In this document: positions 26,700 through 36,920 of the stretch, piece after piece
How the letters are laid out: the number at the start of each line of letters is the position of its first letter
Position numbering within the stretch: position 1 is the first letter of the stretch
Assembly: GCA_947503835.1 (NCBI GenBank)
Contig: CANNFM010000004.1
Span: 1-64,000 of the forward strand
DNA from: an uncultured Aquimarina sp.
GTDB taxonomy: Bacteria; Bacteroidota; Bacteroidia; Flavobacteriales; Flavobacteriaceae
Direction of reading: 5' to 3'
Length of the DNA: 64,000 nt
The notes under the pieces: model-generated
Seen by the model: the letters and a program-made list of their open reading frames with translations, nothing else
What the model was told of the DNA's origin: nothing
Databases searched by the model: none
Program-made: the position numbers and the translations under genes

Positions 26700-27617
26700 A
26701 TGGCTCATAACCACGCCCATAACCACTCTCACAGCCACCAAAAACTTACTGGGCGCAATTTATTGTTTTCTATATTTTTAAATATAGGTATTACCATAGC
26801 ACAAGTAATAGGCGGATTGGTATCAGGTAGTCTTTCTTTATTGTCAGACGCACTACATAATTTTAGTGATGTAATTTCTTTAATTGTTAGCTATTTTGCT
26901 AATCGATTGGCAAAAAGAGAGGCATCTATCAAAAGAACTTTTGGGTTTAAGCGAGCAGAGATTATGGCGGCATTTATAAACGCTGCTTCGTTAATGGTTA
27001 TAGCAATTGTTTTGATTGTTGAAGCCATAGAACGGCTACAAGACCCACAAGAGATAAGCGCACAAATTGTAATTATTCTTTCAGGAATTGCCATCTTGGG
27101 TAATGGGTTAAGCGTTTTGCTGTTAAGAAGAGACAGTAAAGTCAACATGAATATGCGATCTGCATATTTACATTTGATTACAGATTTAATGGCTTCTGTT
27201 GCGGTATTGATTGGGGGGTTATTAATGAAATTCTATGAGATTTTTTGGGTAGATAGCGTATTAACCTTTGCCATCGCTGTTTACTTAATCATAGTGGGTT
27301 ATGATCTATTAAAAAGATCATTTAAAATACTAATGTTATATACTCCCGACACTATCGAAGTAAAAAGCATAGTAAGCCTTATAAACGCCTTACCAAAGGT
27401 AAAAAGCATACATCATGTGCATGTGTGGCAACTTAATGAAGAAGAAACACATTTAGAAGCCCATATCGATTTTAATAGCAATATTCAGGTTTCAGAATTT
27501 GGAGAAATATTGCATGAAATTGAAGATATGCTTCATGAAAAATTTGGGATTAATCACGTTACCTTACAACCAGAATTCGAAAAAAAGGACAACAAAGATA
27601 TTATAGTACAAGATTGA
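26700..27617 (+). CDS. Cation diffusion facilitator (zinc/metal efflux)
   Basis: The 305-residue CDF protein starts with a His-rich tail (NHAHNHSHSHQK), then six membrane helices (about residues 18-205). The helix 2 metal site LLSDALHNFSDVISL is near residue 46 and the helix 5 site HLITDLMASV near residue 153 (HD..D arrangement of Zn transporters). The C-terminal cytoplasmic domain carries HHVHVWQLNEEETHLEAH. Proton-driven export of Zn2+ or similar ions is expected. Translation is probably coupled to rpiB. Confidence 0.92.
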   Translation: MAHNHAHNHSHSHQKLTGRNLLFSIFLNIGITIAQVIGGLVSGSLSLLSDALHNFSDVISLIVSYFANRLAKREASIKRTFGFKRAEIMAAFINAASLMVIAIVLIVEAIERLQDPQEISAQIVIILSGIAILGNGLSVLLLRRDSKVNMNMRSAYLHLITDLMASVAVLIGGLLMKFYEIFWVDSVLTFAIAVYLIIVGYDLLKRSFKILMLYTPDTIEVKSIVSLINALPKVKSIHHVHVWQLNEEETHLEAHIDFNSNIQVSEFGEILHEIEDMLHEKFGINHVTLQPEFEKKDNKDIIVQD

Positions 27618-27622
27618 ATAGG

Positions 27623-28069
27623 ATGAGTATAAGATTTGAGGTAAAACGTTTTGAGGAACTTTCTACAGTAGAGTTATATAAAATTTTGCGCTTACGCGCC
27701 GAAGTTTTTGTGGTAGAGCAGGATTGTGTATATCAGGATATAGATGATAAAGATCAAAAAGCAACACATGTTATAGGATATAAAAATGATCAGGTAATTG
27801 CGTACACCAGAGTATTTGATGCCGGGGATTATTTTGAAAATGCAAGTATAGGAAGAGTAGTCGTTTCTAAGCCAGAAAGACAATATGGTTATGGCCATGA
27901 TCTAATAAAAGAAAGTATCAAAGCTATTGAAAATGTATTTAAAACGAATACCATTAAAATATCTGCACAAACCTACTTAAAACGATTTTATGAATCTCAT
28001 GGGTTCACACAAATAGGAGAGGAGTACCTCGAAGACGGAATCCCACATGTCGCTATGATTATAGCATAA
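27623..28069 (+). CDS. GNAT acetyltransferase, ElaA type
   Basis: This 148-residue protein matches ElaA-like N-acetyltransferases: LYKILRLRAEVFVVEQDCVY at the start, ATHVIGYKNDQVIAYTRVF, then the acetyl-CoA site IGRVVVSKPERQYGYGHDLI and the closing FYESHGFTQIGEEYLEDGIP. The acceptor is unknown. I start at ATG 27623 (MSIRFEVKRFEEL); an in-frame TTG at 27614 would overlap the preceding stop. Last gene of the rpiB run and convergent with the S41 protease gene (15-base gap). Confidence 0.88.
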   Translation: MSIRFEVKRFEELSTVELYKILRLRAEVFVVEQDCVYQDIDDKDQKATHVIGYKNDQVIAYTRVFDAGDYFENASIGRVVVSKPERQYGYGHDLIKESIKAIENVFKTNTIKISAQTYLKRFYESHGFTQIGEEYLEDGIPHVAMIIA

Positions 28070-28084
28070 AGAACTACTTTATAC

Positions 28085-29707
28085 TTATTTTAAAACCTCC
28101 TGGTACTTGTTTTTGTTATTAAGTATTTCTTGTGCCTTGTTTACTTCCGGATTGTTTTTTACATAATAGCTGTATAATCCTTCTTTATAGAAATAGCGCT
28201 TAATAATTTCATCGGTAAGTTGATTAACGATCTCTTTTCTGTGGGTATCCAATGCTTTTTCTTTAGACTTTTTTATTGAAGCAAGTAGAGCATTATAATT
28301 CGATGAAATATCTAAATCGAGCTTTTCTTTTTTGGCAATTTCTAAAGATTTCTTGAATGATTTTTCGGTTTCCGTTTCAAAACTAAAATCACTCTGTTTC
28401 ACAAAAGATTTAAAATCCTCATAATCACTATCTACAAATTTAAAATCTTCTGGTTTTTTTAATTGATGAGAATAATAGTATTTGGTTCCGTATCCAAAAA
28501 TGGCATCAGACTTTAACAAAGCGGTAGTAATTTTACTAAATTTTGAAGTCTCTAATTCAATATCAGGCTGTATGCCTCCACCATCATAAACCGTTCTTCC
28601 GTTTTTGGTTTTATAGGCTTTGAAATCCTTTTCATCGATTCGAACTGCTTTGTTATTTTGATCCCGGTTCCAATAATCCAAAGCCTGGATACAACGGCCA
28701 CTAGGAGTATAGTATCTAGAAATAGTAATCTTTAACTGGGTGCCATAGGTTAACTTTTTTGGCCGTTGCACTAATCCTTTACCAAAACTTCTGGCACCAA
28801 TAACAACACCTCTGTCTAAATCCTGAATGCCGCCAGCCACAATTTCACTGGCCGAGGCACTTCTTCCATTTACTAAAACCACCAAAGGAATCTCTATGTC
28901 TACAGGGTCTTTTTTTGTGAAGTATTCTTTATTATATTTTTTTACGACCGATTTTGTAGTGGTGATTAATTCTCCTTTAGGAACAAATATGTTGGTCACA
29001 TTTATGGCTTCACTTAATAAACCACCTGGATTTCCTCTTAAATCAAGAATTAATTTATCGGCACCTTTAGCTTTTAAATCTTTTAGCGCATCAATAGTCT
29101 CTGTAGAAGCTTTACTATTAAACTTTGATAAAACAATATATCCTGTATTATCATCGAGTAATGTATAAAAAGGCACCGCATCGACCTCGATTTCTTCCCT
29201 TGTAAGCACGGTAGTTTTAGTTTCTCCTTGTCTTTTGTATATAATATCCACCTTGGTCCCACTAGCCCCTTTAAGAAGCTCTCCTGCATCTTCTTTGAAA
29301 TCAACAACCTTTATGTCACCAATTTGAATAACTTCGTCACCTGCTTTAAGACCGGCCTTATCGGCGGGATAGCCCTTATAGGGTTCCATGATAATGATCT
29401 TGTCTTTAATGGTTTTTACAGATGCTCCAATACCAGTATACTCTCCTGCATTGCGTATTTTTGAAGCCTCTACGTCTTGTTCGTTCCAATATTTAGTATA
29501 GGGGTCCAGATCATCTAACATGGCCTTAATGGCTGTATCCATTAGTTCTGCAGGATTGGTTTCATCCACATAATTCATGTTTAATTCTTTAAACATTGTG
29601 GTGAAAATTTCAATCTGTTTAGCAATCTCAAAAAAATCAGATTTAAAACTTACAGTTGATAATAATATAACAACGGCAATTACGGGATAGACAATTCTCT
29701 TTTTCAT
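28085..29707 (-). CDS. S41 C-terminal processing peptidase (CtpA-like)
   Basis: The 540-residue protease has an N-terminal membrane anchor or signal (residues 4-20), a PDZ domain (GEYTGIGASVKTIKDKI to about residue 165, including PADKAGLKAGDEV), and the S41 core with LDLRGNPGGLL near residue 223, catalytic Ser in NGRSASASEIVAGG near residue 283 and Lys in SFGKGLVQ near residue 308. A C-terminal helical domain of about 150 residues follows. It cuts periplasmic or envelope proteins near their C-termini. It follows rnpA by 34 bases on the same strand. Confidence 0.93.
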   Translation of the reverse strand: MKKRIVYPVIAVVILLSTVSFKSDFFEIAKQIEIFTTMFKELNMNYVDETNPAELMDTAIKAMLDDLDPYTKYWNEQDVEASKIRNAGEYTGIGASVKTIKDKIIIMEPYKGYPADKAGLKAGDEVIQIGDIKVVDFKEDAGELLKGASGTKVDIIYKRQGETKTTVLTREEIEVDAVPFYTLLDDNTGYIVLSKFNSKASTETIDALKDLKAKGADKLILDLRGNPGGLLSEAINVTNIFVPKGELITTTKSVVKKYNKEYFTKKDPVDIEIPLVVLVNGRSASASEIVAGGIQDLDRGVVIGARSFGKGLVQRPKKLTYGTQLKITISRYYTPSGRCIQALDYWNRDQNNKAVRIDEKDFKAYKTKNGRTVYDGGGIQPDIELETSKFSKITTALLKSDAIFGYGTKYYYSHQLKKPEDFKFVDSDYEDFKSFVKQSDFSFETETEKSFKKSLEIAKKEKLDLDISSNYNALLASIKKSKEKALDTHRKEIVNQLTDEIIKRYFYKEGLYSYYVKNNPEVNKAQEILNNKNKYQEVLK

Positions 29708-29741
29708 GGGTAACTATTTATATACGATCAAAAGCCTAGCA

Positions 29742-30119
29742 TTATTTTGATGCTATTTCTTGTTTCACAAAGTTTTGTAATATTCCTTTTATTTTAGATT
29801 CGATTAAAGAATACTCTGGTATTTCTTTACCCGAATATAAAAACATAAAAGTGAATTGATGAGTAGTGTTGGGTACAATATACTTATTTTTTCTATAACT
29901 TTCACGCAACAAGCGTTTTATACGATTTCGGTCTGTAGCATTTTTAAAATTGCGTTTACTAACAGATACTCCGGCTTTTATTTTGGCATCTTCTTTCAGA
30001 ATAGATTTTCTATATACTAGGCGTACAGGATACTTTGAAATAGACTTCCCTTCTGAAAAGAGTAGTTCTATTTCTTTTTTGCTTTTTAGTCTTTCTTTTT
30101 TATTAAAAGTTGCCTTCAT
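29742..30119 (-). CDS. rnpA: Ribonuclease P protein component
   Basis: This 125-residue basic protein assists the RNase P RNA in trimming tRNA 5' ends. It has the start KATFNKKERLKSKKEIELLF, KAGVSVSKRNFKNATDRNRI and the signature RNRIKRLLRESYRKNK near residue 70. The usual neighbour rpmH is not adjacent. Downstream in the same direction lies the S41 protease. Confidence 0.95.
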   Translation of the reverse strand: MKATFNKKERLKSKKEIELLFSEGKSISKYPVRLVYRKSILKEDAKIKAGVSVSKRNFKNATDRNRIKRLLRESYRKNKYIVPNTTHQFTFMFLYSGKEIPEYSLIESKIKGILQNFVKQEIASK

Positions 30120-30169
30120 TATGTATTAAATGTAGCAATAAGATTTAGTATTCTACGAATTATAAAAAA

Positions 30170-30197
30170 CCGGCTTTAAAAATTTTTTTAAAGCCGG
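30170..30197 (-). terminator. Terminator at the end of the peptidase run
   Basis: A 12-bp perfect stem (CCGGCTTTAAAA arms) with a 4-nt loop lies 25 bases past the stop at 30222. T-rich sequence follows on the minus strand. Confidence 0.85.
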
Positions 30198-30221
30198 CGA
30201 CTGTGTTTTTACAACTTGAAA

Positions 30222-32051
30222 TTATCTTGTATAACTATTATTACTTGGGTTAACGTCTGCCATTATATTGGTAATATCAATTTTGATAGATTTTATTTCA
30301 GATTTTGGTTTATCAATATCAAAAACATAGGTAGGATTAGTCCATGACCAATCTGGTAAAATAGTTCTTTTTATTGAAGGAATAGGGTTTTCTTTTGTTC
30401 CTCTCATCATTCTCATGGGCATGTAAAAAGACTCTATCGACCCATCACTATATTCTACATAAAGATCTATAGGCATTGGCATTAATCCGATGCGCTCTAA
30501 GGTTATTTTTGTTTGATTGATGCCTCCTGTAACTTCCTTAATTCCGTAATCAATAGTGTTTGTTGTTTGAGTCCAATCGGTTAAATACCAATCCAATTGT
30601 ATACCCGAAACCTTTTCTGCAACCCTTTTAATGCTATTGGGTGTAGGGTGCTTAAATTTCCATTCATCAAAATATCTTCTGATGGTTTTAGCTAGATTGT
30701 CTTCTCCAATGATATATCCTAATTGTGATAGAAAAACGGATCCCTTAGCATATGCAGAGGCCCCGTATGCAGCATTATGCGCATAGCGATCTGCCTGAGT
30801 GGTTTGTGGCTGCTCTATGCCCGAGGTGGCTAACTGAAAATACCCCTGGTACATTCCTTTTAAAGAGTTTGGGTTGTTTTGCTTCATAACCTCATTCATG
30901 GCAAGTGTAGAAATATAGCTGGTAAACCCTTCATCCATCCACTCGTGCTTAGATTCGTTATTTGCAAGGATATGCTGAAACCATGCGTGAGCCATTTCAT
31001 GTGCGGTAACGCCAACTAGGCTGTCAAAACTTCTTTCGCCAGTAATCAAGGTACACATAGCATATTCCATACCTCCATCACCACCTTGTATTACAGAGTA
31101 TTGTTCATATGGATATTTGCCTATTTTTTCACTAAAATAGCTCATTAGCTCAGCAGTTTTTGGCTGCAGGTCTTTCCAATTATCAATGATCTCTTTGTTG
31201 TTTTTATATAAAAAATGTAATGTAGGCCCATTAGGCATTTTTAGCACGTCATGAATATAATCCGGATCTGCCGCCCATGTAAAATCATGAACATTAGGGG
31301 CTTTAAAGTGCCATGAAAGCGTTTTTCCTTTCTTTTTTACCTCGATCCCTGATTTTTGATACCCATATCCGATTTCATCAGGGTTTTGTAAATACCCTGT
31401 ACCTCCTAAAATATAGTTTTTGTCGATATTGATAGTAACATCAAAATTAGCCCAAACACCATGAAATTCTCTTGCTATATAAGGGTGGGCATGCCATCCT
31501 TCAAAATCATATTCTGCTATTTTTGGGTACCATTGTGTCATTGATAGTGCCACACCTTCTTTACTATTACGCCCAGAACGACGTATTTGTTTAGGAACCT
31601 GGCCATCAAATTGCATAGAAAATGTAACCTTTTCTCCTGGAGCAATGGGTTTGTTCAGGTTTACTTCTAAAACAGTACCCGCAACGCCGTATGTTAAAGG
31701 TGTTCCGTTTTGTGATAAAGAAGAAACCTTTAGATATCCTATTTCTTCAGGAGTAAGCTTACTAATTCTGTCTAATACCCTTGGGTCAGGATCCGGAAGG
31801 TTTTGAGAACGTATGTCCATCTCACTTCCTGGCTGAAATGCATTAAAATACAGATGATAAAAAACCTGAGTTAATGTGTCAGGAGAGTTGTTTGTATAGA
31901 CTAATTCTTGAGTTCCCTTGTATTGAAAATTTTCAACATTCATGTCAACATTCATCTTGTAATCTGCATGCTGTTGCCAATACGACGTGTTGTTTTGTGC
32001 AACCATACAGGTTGTGACAAAGAAAAGAGCTAAAACAATTTTTTTAAACAT
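30222..32051 (-). CDS. M1-family zinc metallopeptidase
   Basis: The 609-residue exported aminopeptidase-type enzyme has a signal peptide (residues 3-18, ending near TCMVAQ). The N-terminal beta domain (residues 30-270) precedes the zinc site HEMAHAWFQH near residue 352, with the third ligand in WMDEGFTSYI, 19 residues after the second His. GDGGMEYAM near residue 322 is the GxMEN-type motif in variant form. A C-terminal helical and beta part follows. Last gene of the run beginning with the universal stress protein gene; 11 bases after the S8 peptidase gene. Confidence 0.92.
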   Translation of the reverse strand: MFKKIVLALFFVTTCMVAQNNTSYWQQHADYKMNVDMNVENFQYKGTQELVYTNNSPDTLTQVFYHLYFNAFQPGSEMDIRSQNLPDPDPRVLDRISKLTPEEIGYLKVSSLSQNGTPLTYGVAGTVLEVNLNKPIAPGEKVTFSMQFDGQVPKQIRRSGRNSKEGVALSMTQWYPKIAEYDFEGWHAHPYIAREFHGVWANFDVTINIDKNYILGGTGYLQNPDEIGYGYQKSGIEVKKKGKTLSWHFKAPNVHDFTWAADPDYIHDVLKMPNGPTLHFLYKNNKEIIDNWKDLQPKTAELMSYFSEKIGKYPYEQYSVIQGGDGGMEYAMCTLITGERSFDSLVGVTAHEMAHAWFQHILANNESKHEWMDEGFTSYISTLAMNEVMKQNNPNSLKGMYQGYFQLATSGIEQPQTTQADRYAHNAAYGASAYAKGSVFLSQLGYIIGEDNLAKTIRRYFDEWKFKHPTPNSIKRVAEKVSGIQLDWYLTDWTQTTNTIDYGIKEVTGGINQTKITLERIGLMPMPIDLYVEYSDGSIESFYMPMRMMRGTKENPIPSIKRTILPDWSWTNPTYVFDIDKPKSEIKSIKIDITNIMADVNPSNNSYTR

Positions 32052-32062
32052 AATACTATAAG

Positions 32063-33739
32063 TTACTTAGATAATTTATCTGCCATAATAAGGGCATTGT
32101 AAAGGTTCACCATTTTTCCTGATTTAGATAGTTCAGAAAAAGAAGATATGCTAGGCATATCGGTACCTATGTTTACTGTGGCTTTGGTACTTAATCCACT
32201 ATCCATAAGAATTTGCTTTACCTGAGAGGCTTTTAGCTTTGGATAGTATGATCGTATTAACGCAGCGACCCCTGCAACCGCAGGTGATGCCATCGAAGTA
32301 CCTTGCAAATACTCATACGAGTTGTTCGGAGTTGTTGCCCATATTTTAACTCCAGGAGCAAAGGCGTCTACATTATTTTTTCCATAATTAGAAAAATCGG
32401 CCACCAAATCAGAACCGTATTTATAATTTAATGCACCTATAGTGATAAAGTTGTTTGCTATTTCTGAGCCATTATCAGTTTGGTCATTTGGATACACTGG
32501 TTTTTGATCAAGGTCTATACCTTCATTTCCTGCGGCATTAACAATAAGCACATCTTTTGATGCAGCGTATTGTATGGCCTCTCTAACCCATTCTGGGTGA
32601 GTGCTATAATATTTTCCAAAGCTGGTGTTGATTACTTTAGCCCCATTATTTACGGCATATCGTATAGCAAGTGCAATATCCTTATCGTATTCATCACCAT
32701 TAGGAACAGCTCTTATTGCCATAATTTTTACATTTTGGGCCACACCATTCATTCCTTTTCCATTATTTCTCTCTGCTGCTATAATCCCTGCAACATGGGT
32801 TCCGTGTTTTATACCTTTTTTCTTAGGATCGGGACCCATTACTTTGTTGTCTCCATATTTTGTATTTGTGATATCATCAACATTGTCGCCCACAACTGTT
32901 CTTCCATCAAAATCTGGATTAAGGTTATAATTAAGCTGTTCTGTAAAATGCTCTACTCCTTCTTTCAGGTTTTTTATAAAATCTGGAATGGTATCTCCTG
33001 GGTCTAAAAACCCAAACATCTGAGAAAGAAAAGCAATGTGTTGTTGCATTTCTGGAGTTTTTGCTTCTACTGCTAAAAGTTCTTGATTTGAGTAATCTTC
33101 TTTTCCGATAGCTTCTACAACCGCTTTATGAGAAATTTTAGCCTGTTGCATGATTTGTTCGTACTGCGCTTTGTTTCCTTCAGCCTCTTGATATTCTTTT
33201 TCAAACTCTGCTTTTGCTTCGATATATTGCCGGTATTCATCTTGATCACCCTCTGCAACAGAAGCAAGATTTTTGCCTACATATTTAGGCTTTAGTTTTT
33301 TAATAATTCTAACATATTCGAGGTTTTCATCATCAGAGTCTCCCAGAAAATTCCATCCATGAATATCGTCTACATACCCATTATTGTCATCATCTTTACC
33401 GTTGCCTTTAATTTCTTTGGGGTTAGTCCAAACGACTCCATCCAGATCTTCGTGTTCTATATCCACACCGCTATCAATAACCCCAACGATTACGGTTTGT
33501 CCTTTCCTGTTTTTAATAAGCTCGGTATAGGCTTTATTTACACTCATTCCGGGGATTGTATCAGAAACCAAATCTTGCGAACCCCAGTTTTTTAATTGAG
33601 AATCGGTTAGATCTATGTTTTTTAATGGAATAGAATCTATATTTTCTATTGGAGTAGAAACAATTACCGGAGCTCCGCAACTTGCAAGGATCATTGACGA
33701 AGCGACAGTTATAAGGATTTTATTTGATGAGAAATTCAT
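32063..33739 (-). CDS. S8 (subtilisin-like) serine peptidase, lipoprotein
   Basis: This 558-residue protein carries a lipoprotein signal (lipobox ILASC, Cys near residue 21). Catalytic triad: Asp in VGVIDSGVDIEHEDL near residue 85, His in HGTHVAGIIAAER near residue 313, Ser in GTSMASPAVAGVAAL near residue 480. A charged helical insert of about 150 residues lies between Asp and His, as in other Bacteroidota S8 lipoproteins. It probably acts on the periplasmic or outer-membrane face. It lies between the MBL-fold gene (14-base gap) and the M1 peptidase gene (11-base gap). Confidence 0.92.
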   Translation of the reverse strand: MNFSSNKILITVASSMILASCGAPVIVSTPIENIDSIPLKNIDLTDSQLKNWGSQDLVSDTIPGMSVNKAYTELIKNRKGQTVIVGVIDSGVDIEHEDLDGVVWTNPKEIKGNGKDDDNNGYVDDIHGWNFLGDSDDENLEYVRIIKKLKPKYVGKNLASVAEGDQDEYRQYIEAKAEFEKEYQEAEGNKAQYEQIMQQAKISHKAVVEAIGKEDYSNQELLAVEAKTPEMQQHIAFLSQMFGFLDPGDTIPDFIKNLKEGVEHFTEQLNYNLNPDFDGRTVVGDNVDDITNTKYGDNKVMGPDPKKKGIKHGTHVAGIIAAERNNGKGMNGVAQNVKIMAIRAVPNGDEYDKDIALAIRYAVNNGAKVINTSFGKYYSTHPEWVREAIQYAASKDVLIVNAAGNEGIDLDQKPVYPNDQTDNGSEIANNFITIGALNYKYGSDLVADFSNYGKNNVDAFAPGVKIWATTPNNSYEYLQGTSMASPAVAGVAALIRSYYPKLKASQVKQILMDSGLSTKATVNIGTDMPSISSFSELSKSGKMVNLYNALIMADKLSK

Positions 33740-33753
33740 TTTCGGGTTTAATT

Positions 33754-34614
33754 TTAATTAAATATTTCTTGGCATGTAAAAACTTCTTTGAGTCTAACGC
33801 CTTTTTCTGTATGTTGTACTGTTATTATTTCATTATGAGCATCGTGTTCTAAAAACAAATACCAACCATGTGTAGCGGCAGTATCCAGAAACAGTTTTTT
33901 TTCATCCAAGGTCAATAGAGGCCTTGTGTCATAACCCATTACATAGGGCAAGGGTACATGACCGGCAGTAGGTAATAAATCTGCCATAAAAACGATAGTC
34001 TTGTTTTTATATTCTATATGCGGAATCATTTGTTTTTCTGTATGTCCATCTGCAAAGAGTACGCCAAACCCTAATTCTGAGTTTTTTTGGAATGCATTCT
34101 CTGTTCTCGAAACAAAGTTTAATTGCCCACTTTCCTGAATAGGAATAATGTTTTCTTTTAGAAAAGAGGCCTTTTCTCGGGCATTAGGCTCTACAGCCCA
34201 TTGCCAATGTTCCTCATTGCTCCAGATTCTTGCATTTTTAAACGCCAACTCGTAACCGGTTTTAGCATCATTCCATTGTACTACACCACCACAATGATCA
34301 AAATGAAGGTGGGTGATAAACACATCGGTAATATCATTTCGATGAAACCCCACTTTCTTCAAAGACTTATCTAAGCTGTCATTTCCCCAGAGAGAATAAT
34401 AGCTAAAGAATTTTTCAGATTGTTTGTTTCCCATCCCAGAGTCGATAAGAATAAGTTTGTCGCCATCTTCAACAAGCAAACATCTTGCTGCGATATCGAT
34501 CAGATTTTTTTCGTCTGCAGGATTTGTTTTATTCCATAAAACCTTAGGCACAACACCGAACATGGCGCCGCCATCTAATTTAAAATTTCCAGCTTTTACG
34601 GGATATAAGTTCAT
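33754..34614 (-). CDS. MBL-fold metallo-hydrolase
   Basis: The 286-residue cytoplasmic protein has the metallo-beta-lactamase motif THLHFDHCGG near residue 100, an earlier LILIDSGMGNK near residue 55, a later FADGHTEKQMIPHIEY near residue 188, FMADLLPT and a C-terminal LFLEHDAHNEI. Such enzymes resemble lactonases (AHL lactonase-like) and related hydrolases; the substrate is not shown. No signal peptide. It is inside the run from the universal stress protein to the M1 peptidase. Confidence 0.88.
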   Translation of the reverse strand: MNLYPVKAGNFKLDGGAMFGVVPKVLWNKTNPADEKNLIDIAARCLLVEDGDKLILIDSGMGNKQSEKFFSYYSLWGNDSLDKSLKKVGFHRNDITDVFITHLHFDHCGGVVQWNDAKTGYELAFKNARIWSNEEHWQWAVEPNAREKASFLKENIIPIQESGQLNFVSRTENAFQKNSELGFGVLFADGHTEKQMIPHIEYKNKTIVFMADLLPTAGHVPLPYVMGYDTRPLLTLDEKKLFLDTAATHGWYLFLEHDAHNEIITVQHTEKGVRLKEVFTCQEIFN

Positions 34615-34655
34615 AATTTATCAAAATCTTTGCAAAATAGAAAAAAAGAGAAGGA

Positions 34656-36920
34656 TCAAGATTTAATTTTTGGACTTTTTAACACTATTTCACCATATTG
34701 AATATTGGACACAATCTTTTCAAGGCGAGTTCCATAGTCTAAAAGTGCTTTTACTTCTTTTACACTTGCCAAACGTTCTTTTCTTAATAACAACAAAGAG
34801 CGACCATTACATTCTATATGATAATAAGGGTTACTCTCAAAAAACAGTACTAATTCATCCGTAAAAAATAATCGGATTTTTTCGGGGTTTTCTCCTAAAA
34901 GAAAAAATCGTTTTGAAAAATCAGCGTGTCCTTCAATCTGAATATCTTTAAAACCAGAAAATTTATATACAAATTCTAATAAACCTTCTCGATCAAGTGT
35001 AAATTTAGGGACTTCTTTTTTTAGTTGTATAGTGAGTATTGTGGTTCGGACTAAAGATCTGGCGATGAACTCACCTTCAGAAAACTCTACATCCGAAATT
35101 TTGAAAATCGCCTTGGGATCAAAAATAGAATTGCTTGTATAGTTAACCCTTTTGGTTTTGAAGAAAACAAAATCGGTTAAATATGCTGTACTATGTTCCT
35201 TTTTTGAATCATAATTCCACGAAAAATTAGTTGCAATATTCTGTAAATCTTTTTGTCTTTTGGTAAGATTTGATTCTGATCCTGTTTTGATTTTTTTTGA
35301 AAAGGGAATCAAACTTCTTACGGCCAGAGGGTGTTCTGATGAAGCACCATGAACATCCAATCCTGTGATTTCAAAAGATCCACCTTTTCGGGTAAAGGCA
35401 TCTTGATACCCCAAAAGACTTTCTTGTACTGTATAATCTACAAAGCTACAAAGAGAAAAATCTATAATTGCATCCTTATTCTCAGGAATAGTATCTAACT
35501 TCCTTTTTAGGCGCGAGTAATTCATAAAGTTCGAGAAACCCTTTACACTTATAAAATAAGTGCCATTACCACCTTCTTTAAACATAAGTACATTAGGCTT
35601 AAAGATATTTCGCGCAAAAAATATCACACTTTTATTAAGTATAAAGTGTATGATTATAGTGGCTAGGATCCCAATTAGGATTCCCGTTATTAAATTGGTG
35701 GTAATGGTAGCTACAATAGTAGCAAAAAAAATAAGCACCTGTTCTTTACCAATTTTTGCGATATCTTTTAGGTTTCTGGGAGCAGCGAGCCTATAACCGG
35801 TATACACTAAGATTGCGGCTAATGCGGTAAGCGGTATTCGTCTAAGTTGATCCTGAAACAATAGAACAAATAAGATTAGAAACACCGAATGAAAAAAGTT
35901 AGCAGATCTGTTCATACCCCCATTATTTACATTTACAGAACTTCTGGCAATAACGGTAACTACATTAAGCCCACCTACAAAACCACTGGCAATTGAAGCA
36001 AGACCAAGAGCAGTTAGGTCTTTGTTTACATTAGACCTTCTTTTAAACGGATCTAGCTTGTCTACTGCCTTAATACTTAATAAAGATTCGATACTAGAAA
36101 TTAATGTAATGGCAACCACAACCCCAATAAATTTTGGATCCAGTACTAATGCAAAATCCGGAGTAGGAATATTTGAAAACACATTATTTGGTATCTTAAC
36201 TAAAAGTTCTGCGCTAATAGGATATTGATCATTCGAGAAAAACTCATAATAATAACTCAGCCCTATGACTAAAAGAACAATCCACATTGGGGCAGGAACT
36301 AATTGAAAATATTTATTGCGAATTTTGCCATAAAAGACCATAATAAAAAGGCTCAGTACACCAACAATTGCAGCGATAACAATAGGGTTTTGCCCCGAAG
36401 TAAATAATGATGAAATACTACTTGGTATATCTGCTAGTAAAGAAAGTGTATCTCCTTTGATGCTTGTATTGGCCAGCATTACATGAAACTGCTTTGCAAA
36501 AATACTTATTCCAATAGCCGCCAGCATTCCTTGGATTGCCGAAGACGGAAAAAAGTCACTAAGAATCCCCAAACGCAACTGTCCAATAATAATCATTAAG
36601 GCACCGGAGCATATAATTGCGGCTAAAGTAAAAATATAACCTTGATATAAATCGCCATTAGCAAGTGTGGTAATGGCTCCCAGTAAAACAACTACTAATC
36701 CGTTTCCGGGACCGGTTATGGTTACATTAGACCCACCAAAGATGGATACAATTATCCCACCAACCACTGCTGCAATGATTCCAGAAATAGGAGGGGCTTC
36801 AGATGCTAGAGCCAGCCCAAGTCCTAGTGGTAATGCAATTAGTGATACCACAAAGCCAGAAAATATGTTTTTTGGTAACTGAGATATAAAATCAGATGTG
36901 TTGTTCTTGTTCTTTTCCAT
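34656..36920 (-). CDS. SulP-family anion transporter with long C-terminal extension
   Basis: The 754-residue membrane protein has about 12 helices over residues 15-430, with SulP marks GLGLALASEAPPISGIIAA, NVTITGPGNGLVVVLLGA, SIESLLS and NRSANFFH. A STAS-like cytoplasmic region (DAIIDFSLCSFVDYTVQESL) is at about 490-560. A further 190 residues follow, unlike usual SulP proteins (normally about 550-600 residues), and end in a FSKRFFLLGENPEKIRLFFT...LLLLRKE block. The class moves sulfate, bicarbonate or other anions. Its ATG directly abuts the stop of the universal stress protein gene, so the two are almost certainly co-expressed. Confidence 0.9.
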   Translation of the reverse strand: MEKNKNNTSDFISQLPKNIFSGFVVSLIALPLGLGLALASEAPPISGIIAAVVGGIIVSIFGGSNVTITGPGNGLVVVLLGAITTLANGDLYQGYIFTLAAIICSGALMIIIGQLRLGILSDFFPSSAIQGMLAAIGISIFAKQFHVMLANTSIKGDTLSLLADIPSSISSLFTSGQNPIVIAAIVGVLSLFIMVFYGKIRNKYFQLVPAPMWIVLLVIGLSYYYEFFSNDQYPISAELLVKIPNNVFSNIPTPDFALVLDPKFIGVVVAITLISSIESLLSIKAVDKLDPFKRRSNVNKDLTALGLASIASGFVGGLNVVTVIARSSVNVNNGGMNRSANFFHSVFLILFVLLFQDQLRRIPLTALAAILVYTGYRLAAPRNLKDIAKIGKEQVLIFFATIVATITTNLITGILIGILATIIIHFILNKSVIFFARNIFKPNVLMFKEGGNGTYFISVKGFSNFMNYSRLKRKLDTIPENKDAIIDFSLCSFVDYTVQESLLGYQDAFTRKGGSFEITGLDVHGASSEHPLAVRSLIPFSKKIKTGSESNLTKRQKDLQNIATNFSWNYDSKKEHSTAYLTDFVFFKTKRVNYTSNSIFDPKAIFKISDVEFSEGEFIARSLVRTTILTIQLKKEVPKFTLDREGLLEFVYKFSGFKDIQIEGHADFSKRFFLLGENPEKIRLFFTDELVLFFESNPYYHIECNGRSLLLLRKERLASVKEVKALLDYGTRLEKIVSNIQYGEIVLKSPKIKS